Source: a virus. Taken from it: a DNA stretch of 41,714 nt. Shown in pieces: positions 37,918 through 41,714 of this stretch (position 1 is its first letter; the number at the start of each line of letters is the position of its first letter). The position numbers and the translations under genes are program-made. The notes under the pieces were generated by a model, which saw only the letters and a list, made by a program, of their open reading frames with translations, did not search any database and was not told the origin of the DNA. The DNA is taken from the IMG/VR virus record IMGVR_UViG_3300045051_000324, positions 1 to 41,714 of that record; one strand, written 5' to 3'.

Positions 37918-38738
37918 ACCCAGTAGCCTACTTTCCCGGCAAGCTCGGCGACTCCGTCCTCCAGTGGCCAGCCGCGCGAGCGTGGTCCCGGAAGATCGGT
38001 AAGCCGATCGATGTCTGGCTCGACGAGAAGTCCAGCAAGCACCTGAAGCCTCTACTCGAGGTCCAGCCGGAAGTCGGCGAAGTGAAGCTGACGAACCAGT
38101 CGGTGGACTACACCTGCGGAGGCCAGCCGTGGGACGGAAACTTCCCGACCGAGGTCCACGCTGAACGCGAGATCGTCAGCTTCGGCCTCCGGGCGTTTCC
38201 TAGCCGACAGATCACGCTCCAGACCCTGCACGATGTCCCGATGGACCTGGGGACCAAGATCCCCGACGAGCCGCAGTTCGAGGTCGGCTCCGTGATCCAG
38301 GAGAACCGGGTGGTCCTGCACGGCACCTTCACCAGCCACCACTCCGGAGTGCCGGGCTTCTGGAAGTTCCTGAACCGGGTCCAGGCTGACCTGGACGACC
38401 GGTTCGAACAGGTCATGTTTGTCGGCACCGAACCGGAGCGAAGACGGGCTCTGGAGCTTTACCCTCGCTGGAGCGGCTACGCTGACGACGGGGACTTCCT
38501 GGTGCTGGCAAGGCTCCTGGCCGGGTCTCGGCTTGTTATGGGCTCTGGGTCGAGCGTCGTGGCTCTGGGGGGTGCTCTGAGAGTCCCCACGGTCCGGGTA
38601 CATGACCCGATCGGAGAGCACCCGAAGGTCCTCTGGAGCAACCTCGGTCAGAATCAGATCAATGAGACTGAGGCAGGGCTACGGAAAATTTGGCCAATTT
38701 TCCGGGACAACTGGGTACCGAAGCTGGTGTCTGTGTGA
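37914..38738 (+). CDS. GT9-like glycosyltransferase
   Basis: A 274-residue protein, GTG start (GTGA overlap). 'PVAYFPGKLGDSVLQWPAA' at the N terminus resembles the first strand-loop of heptosyltransferases, and 'FLVLARLLAGSRLVMGSGSS' with 'ALGGALRVPTVRV' is their donor-binding half (the 'D-S-G' and 'G-T-P-T' region with changed residues). It would transfer a heptose-like or deoxy sugar. Shorter than bacterial GT9 enzymes (about 320-350). Confidence 0.72.
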   Translation: MNPVAYFPGKLGDSVLQWPAARAWSRKIGKPIDVWLDEKSSKHLKPLLEVQPEVGEVKLTNQSVDYTCGGQPWDGNFPTEVHAEREIVSFGLRAFPSRQITLQTLHDVPMDLGTKIPDEPQFEVGSVIQENRVVLHGTFTSHHSGVPGFWKFLNRVQADLDDRFEQVMFVGTEPERRRALELYPRWSGYADDGDFLVLARLLAGSRLVMGSGSSVVALGGALRVPTVRVHDPIGEHPKVLWSNLGQNQINETEAGLRKIWPIFRDNWVPKLVSV

Positions 38739-38977
38739 GCGACACGCTTGGAAGCCTCGTAGACAAGCTTGCCGTGACCAACATCAAGCTATTCATGGTC
38801 CAGGACGAGATCCACGCCGCGGCGAAGCAAGGAATCGGACTGGACGCTGACACGACGAAAAAGCTCGTGGATCTGAACCTTCAGCGGAACAAACTGATGT
38901 CTGAGATCGATGAAGTATTCGCCAAAGGCCTCGCGACGGGGCTGGCAGAAGTCGATCCACGTGTCAAGATCATCTAG
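38735..38977 (+). CDS. DUF4254-like protein
   Basis: An 80-residue protein from GTG 38735. 'LVDKLAVTNIKLFMVQDEIH' and 'LVDLNLQRNKLMSEIDEVF' resemble the helical DUF4254 family, which is found beside GT9 enzymes in bacterial surface-sugar clusters. Role unknown. Its place next to the GT9-like gene suggests the pair moved in together. Confidence 0.6.
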   Translation: MSDTLGSLVDKLAVTNIKLFMVQDEIHAAAKQGIGLDADTTKKLVDLNLQRNKLMSEIDEVFAKGLATGLAEVDPRVKII

Positions 38978-39016
38978 CAGTTGACGCTCTAGGCCCTTAG
39001 CCCGATCATCCCGCCC

Positions 39017-40906
39017 ATGAGCTATCAGACGTCAGGGACGACGTCACCTCGAGACCCTGTGTCCGAAGAGCGAGTCATCGAACTCGTCGATGCTCGCTGG
39101 CAGCACTCGCTTCGCTACAACCGGACCCTGTTCTCGAAGGTCAAGACCTGGACGGACCAGTTCAGGGGCACCCAGGCCGGCAGACTCTCCCAGTTCCGCA
39201 ACAACGTGAGCATCCCGTTCACGTTCGCGATGATCGAGAGCTTCGTCGCCCGCCTCGCCGAGACGACCTTTGGTGCCTGGCCGATCGTCGGATTCGAGGG
39301 CTACGCCCCCGAGGACCAGTCGCTGGCCAAGAAACGCGAGGTCCTGATCTCGGCCCAGATGAAGGACTGCGACTCTGTCCGCAAGGCCAACGACTTCTAC
39401 ATGCAGGCCGCGATCTGCGGGACCGGCATAGCCAGGTATGGCTGGAAGAACGTCACCCGGAAGACTCGGTACCGGAAGATGGAGACCATCGCTCCCGGGA
39501 TGCGGATTCCGGTGATCTACGAGGCTGACCTGACCAAGTTCAACGGTCCCGATTGGGTGCCTGTGGACCGGCTGGATTTCGGCCAGCAGCCGGGCATCAA
39601 GTGGATCGATGACATGGACTGGGTCTGTCACCGCTACTACCGGGACTGGGACGCGCTCATGGAAGAGTCCATGAACGAGTACAGCTACTTCGATCCGAGA
39701 GCGGTTAAGCAGCTTGAAAACTTCCCGATGACGGGAGCGAGCGCGGACGAGTTCACCTCTCGTCGGCTGATGTTCCGAAACGACTACGATTACATGGTCC
39801 GGGCCAACGAACGGTTCGCGAAGCCGATCGAGATCATCGAGATGCACGGTCTCGTTCCGAGCGAGTTCGCCATTGACGGTGTCCGAGAGCGGTGCATCGC
39901 CGTCGCCAACGGCCGCGTGGTGATCAAGAACACCGAAGCCCAGCTTCCGTCAGGCGAGAAGCCGTTTCTCTCCTACTGCCCTCAGCCTGACCCTTACGGC
40001 TTCGATGGCATCAGCAAGGCTGAAATCGCCGAGAAGATGCAGCGGACAGCCGACCGGATCGCGAACCAGAAGCTCGATGCTCTGGACCTCTTGATCGATC
40101 CGATGTACGTGGCCTCGAACAGCACGAACCTGAACACGCAGAATCTGTTCAGCCGTGCTGGCAGAATCCTGCTCGTGGACGGTGCGGCGAACGAGGACAA
40201 CATCCGGCCGCTGAATCCGGACATGCAGGGCCTTCAGGCGGCCTACACGGAGATCGCGCAGCTGTTCAGCTTCATGCAGTTGGGAACGGGAGAGACGGAT
40301 GTCCTGCTCGGTGTCAGGCCTCAAGGGGACGAAACGGCAAGGGGAGTCCTGGCCAGACAAGAAAACGCGCTCTCCCGCTCCACCCATGAAGCCAAGCTTG
40401 CTGACGAAACGTTTGTCGAGAAGCTAGCCAACGCCTTCGTCGAACTCGACCGCTACCTACTGCCGATCCCCTATCAGGTGAAGATCCTGGGGTCGATGGC
40501 GACGACGAACCCGATCACGGGACTGCCGTACCCAGACCAGCCGGTGACGATGGAAGACGGCGATCTGGTGCCAGACTACCGGGCTCGGGCAGTTGGTTCG
40601 ACGCAGATGCAGGGCAAGGGCATGGCGCGGCAGGACTGGCTCTCGATCCTTCAGGTGATCGGCACGAACCCGTTCCTCCAGCAGATCCTCAAGTGGCCGG
40701 AAATCGCTCGCGAGACGCTGACGAGGTTCGGAGTCAGGAACGTGAACGACTTCATCGTGAACCAGATTCCGCTGGTCAATCAGATGGCCGCGATGCAGCA
40801 AGGCGGCGGAGCCAACGGCCCCACGGTTCAGCAGCCATTGGATCAGCTTTCCAGTGGCACGCTGGGACCGCAGGCTCCGAGTCCGATTGCGATGATCTCT
40901 AAATGA
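39017..40906 (+). CDS. Portal protein
   Basis: A 629-residue protein. N-terminal 'FRNNVSIPFTFAMIESFVAR', wing region with 'GTGIARYGWKNVTRKTRYRK' and 'GLVPSEFAIDGVR', stem/crown helices around 'YTEIAQLFSFMQLGTGETD' and 'QGDETARGVLARQENALSRS' are the arrangement of P22- or T7-type portals. It forms the dodecameric ring at one vertex. The ATG has no clear ribosome-binding site, a point to verify. Confidence 0.87.
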   Translation: MSYQTSGTTSPRDPVSEERVIELVDARWQHSLRYNRTLFSKVKTWTDQFRGTQAGRLSQFRNNVSIPFTFAMIESFVARLAETTFGAWPIVGFEGYAPEDQSLAKKREVLISAQMKDCDSVRKANDFYMQAAICGTGIARYGWKNVTRKTRYRKMETIAPGMRIPVIYEADLTKFNGPDWVPVDRLDFGQQPGIKWIDDMDWVCHRYYRDWDALMEESMNEYSYFDPRAVKQLENFPMTGASADEFTSRRLMFRNDYDYMVRANERFAKPIEIIEMHGLVPSEFAIDGVRERCIAVANGRVVIKNTEAQLPSGEKPFLSYCPQPDPYGFDGISKAEIAEKMQRTADRIANQKLDALDLLIDPMYVASNSTNLNTQNLFSRAGRILLVDGAANEDNIRPLNPDMQGLQAAYTEIAQLFSFMQLGTGETDVLLGVRPQGDETARGVLARQENALSRSTHEAKLADETFVEKLANAFVELDRYLLPIPYQVKILGSMATTNPITGLPYPDQPVTMEDGDLVPDYRARAVGSTQMQGKGMARQDWLSILQVIGTNPFLQQILKWPEIARETLTRFGVRNVNDFIVNQIPLVNQMAAMQQGGGANGPTVQQPLDQLSSGTLGPQAPSPIAMISK

Positions 40907-41223
40907 TCACGGACCCCGACAAGATTGCGCGCATCCGTGCGTTCCTGGGCTCGACGCTTTGGAATGAAGACTTGAAGCCAGCAATTGCTCAGCGGGGCGG
41001 CATGGCCATCAAGGCGCTATGCCGATCTCCCGATGCGCGTGAAGGCGAATTCAAGAACACCAAGGACGAAGACCTCCGAGCCATCATTCGCGAGGCCGAG
41101 TTCCAGATGGTTTGGTGGGAAAACGAAGTAAAGGTGTTCGATCACAACCAAGCGCGTGACGAACTCGCGCGCCAACAGCAAGAAGCCGAAGCCGGGTTAA
41201 CTCCCCAACCTTCGGCTCCCTAG
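40903..41223 (+). CDS. Small protein between portal and scaffold
   Basis: A 106-residue soluble protein ('DLKPAIAQRGGMAIKALC', then helical 'EAEFQMVWWENEVKVF'), ending in a Gln/Glu/Pro tail. Four-base overlap with the portal gene. Position suggests a head assembly factor. Function unknown. Confidence 0.68.
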   Translation: MITDPDKIARIRAFLGSTLWNEDLKPAIAQRGGMAIKALCRSPDAREGEFKNTKDEDLRAIIREAEFQMVWWENEVKVFDHNQARDELARQQQEAEAGLTPQPSAP

Positions 41224-41235
41224 CAGAGGACGGTC

Positions 41236-41714
41236 ATGGAAGACACGAACGTCAGCCCGGCGCAACCGCAGCCCAACGCTGACCAGCGTCTCGCGGAACT
41301 CGAACAGCGGTATGCCGCCTCCAGCGCAGAAGGCAAGCGGCTGGCTCAGGAAGTCCAAAAGTGGCAGGCCTACGCCCAGCAGGTGGAGCAGCAGGTGCAG
41401 CAGTCTCAACAGGGACAGCGAACCGCCTCTGACAAGCTGGCCGAGTTTGGTTTCCCGGTCCCGGACCTCGAGGAGTTCGTCTCTTCGCGGGTCGCGCAAG
41501 CCGTGGACGACCGGCTTCGGCCGCTCTCCCAACTCGGAACGGCCAGAGCAGAACTGATGGCCAAGTATGGCGAGGACTACCAGAAGTTCGAGCCCGAGGT
41601 GTTCAAGTTCGTGAACTCCGATCCGGCATTGAATCAACGGTTCAATCAGATGCTCAAAGCGGACGCCGGTGCGGCGAACGAATGGGCATACCTCACTTAC
41701 GCAGACCAGCAGCG
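41236..41714 (+). CDS. Scaffold-like protein, N-terminal part (runs off contig end)
   Basis: ATG 41236 after AGAGGA. Coiled-coil region rich in Gln and Glu ('EVQKWQAYAQQVEQQVQQSQ', residues 40-59) and a charged remainder that continues as bases 3-500. Joined, the protein is about 234 residues. A small acidic coiled-coil protein between portal and capsid genes is typical of scaffolding proteins. Confidence 0.75.
   Translation, partial: MEDTNVSPAQPQPNADQRLAELEQRYAASSAEGKRLAQEVQKWQAYAQQVEQQVQQSQQGQRTASDKLAEFGFPVPDLEEFVSSRVAQAVDDRLRPLSQLGTARAELMAKYGEDYQKFEPEVFKFVNSDPALNQRFNQMLKADAGAANEWAYLTYADQQ
41441..41714. repeat. Contig-end direct repeat, right copy
   Basis: Right copy of the repeat at 1-274, with silent differences at 41568, 41622, 41628, 41637, 41670 and 41712. 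Confidence 0.93.

Noticed and set aside
38978-39016. Promoter before the portal gene (TTGACG near 38982)
   Set aside because: A -35-like box is present but no acceptable -10 is found at 16-18 bases, so it was not listed.
1-41714. CRISPR array, integrase, transposase, or phage repressor
   Set aside because: No regularly spaced repeats, no tyrosine or serine recombinase motifs, no DDE transposase and no Cro/CI-like helix-turn-helix protein were seen.

Overview
This window looks like a complete genome of a short-tailed (podovirus-like) bacteriophage, assembled as one linear contig of a circular or circularly permuted molecule. The first 274 bases recur at the end (41441-41714) inside one open reading frame, so the unique genome is about 41,440 bp. 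The DNA is GC-rich, genes overlap by 1-4 bases throughout (ATGA, GTGA, TGATG) and many start with GTG. Virion genes point to a tailed phage: large terminase, portal, scaffold-like protein, SU10/DUF5309-like major capsid protein, a P22-like adaptor and tail hub, fibres and ejection-type proteins. No tape-measure, sheath, integrase, repressor, or RNA or DNA polymerase gene was recognised. The host cannot be named; Sec signal peptides and an outer-membrane-like small protein hint at a Gram-negative host.

Layout. Two convergent blocks meet at a hairpin terminator near 15.53 kb and diverge from a control region at 29.15-29.42 kb. The plus-strand (virion/late) block runs from 29.42 kb through the contig end and on to 15.49 kb. 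Its order is: small basic proteins (29.4-30.5 kb); a glycan-modification cluster with two FkbM-type methyltransferases and three related glycosyltransferases (30.5-34.2 kb); a possible small terminase gene and the large terminase; a sugar C-methyltransferase, a GT9-like glycosyltransferase and a DUF4254-like protein (36.7-39.0 kb); portal, scaffold and capsid; small head genes; another GT-B glycosyltransferase (2.5-3.9 kb); adaptor, hub and fibres (3.8-10.9 kb); ejection-type proteins (10.9-13.8 kb); and small membrane or secreted proteins (13.8-15.5 kb).

The minus-strand block (29.1 down to 15.5 kb) carries replication and recombination genes: a winged-helix replication initiator, an SSB-like protein, a PD-(D/E)XK exonuclease and a NinG/HNH-like nuclease. 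It also holds many small proteins of unknown function, about nine of them with membrane segments. It ends with a secreted beta-helix protein, a holin candidate and an M15-family endolysin. Lysis genes therefore sit at the end of the replication block rather than after the virion genes.

The most unusual features are: (i) an 87-nt leader with perfect three-way-junction pairing at 29313-29399, just ahead of the plus-strand block; (ii) a dispersed repeat family built on CTTAAG and two GC-rich boxes, found in intergenic spacers of the minus block; (iii) two GTGTACC-type palindromic operators spaced 30 bp centre to centre in a 600-bp gene-free region that may also hold the origin; (iv) a large phage-encoded sugar/glycan cluster, together with recurrent Ala/Ser/Thr tracts confined to virion proteins, which could be glycan acceptor sites; (v) a tail-fibre gene whose only start with a good ribosome-binding site is CTG.
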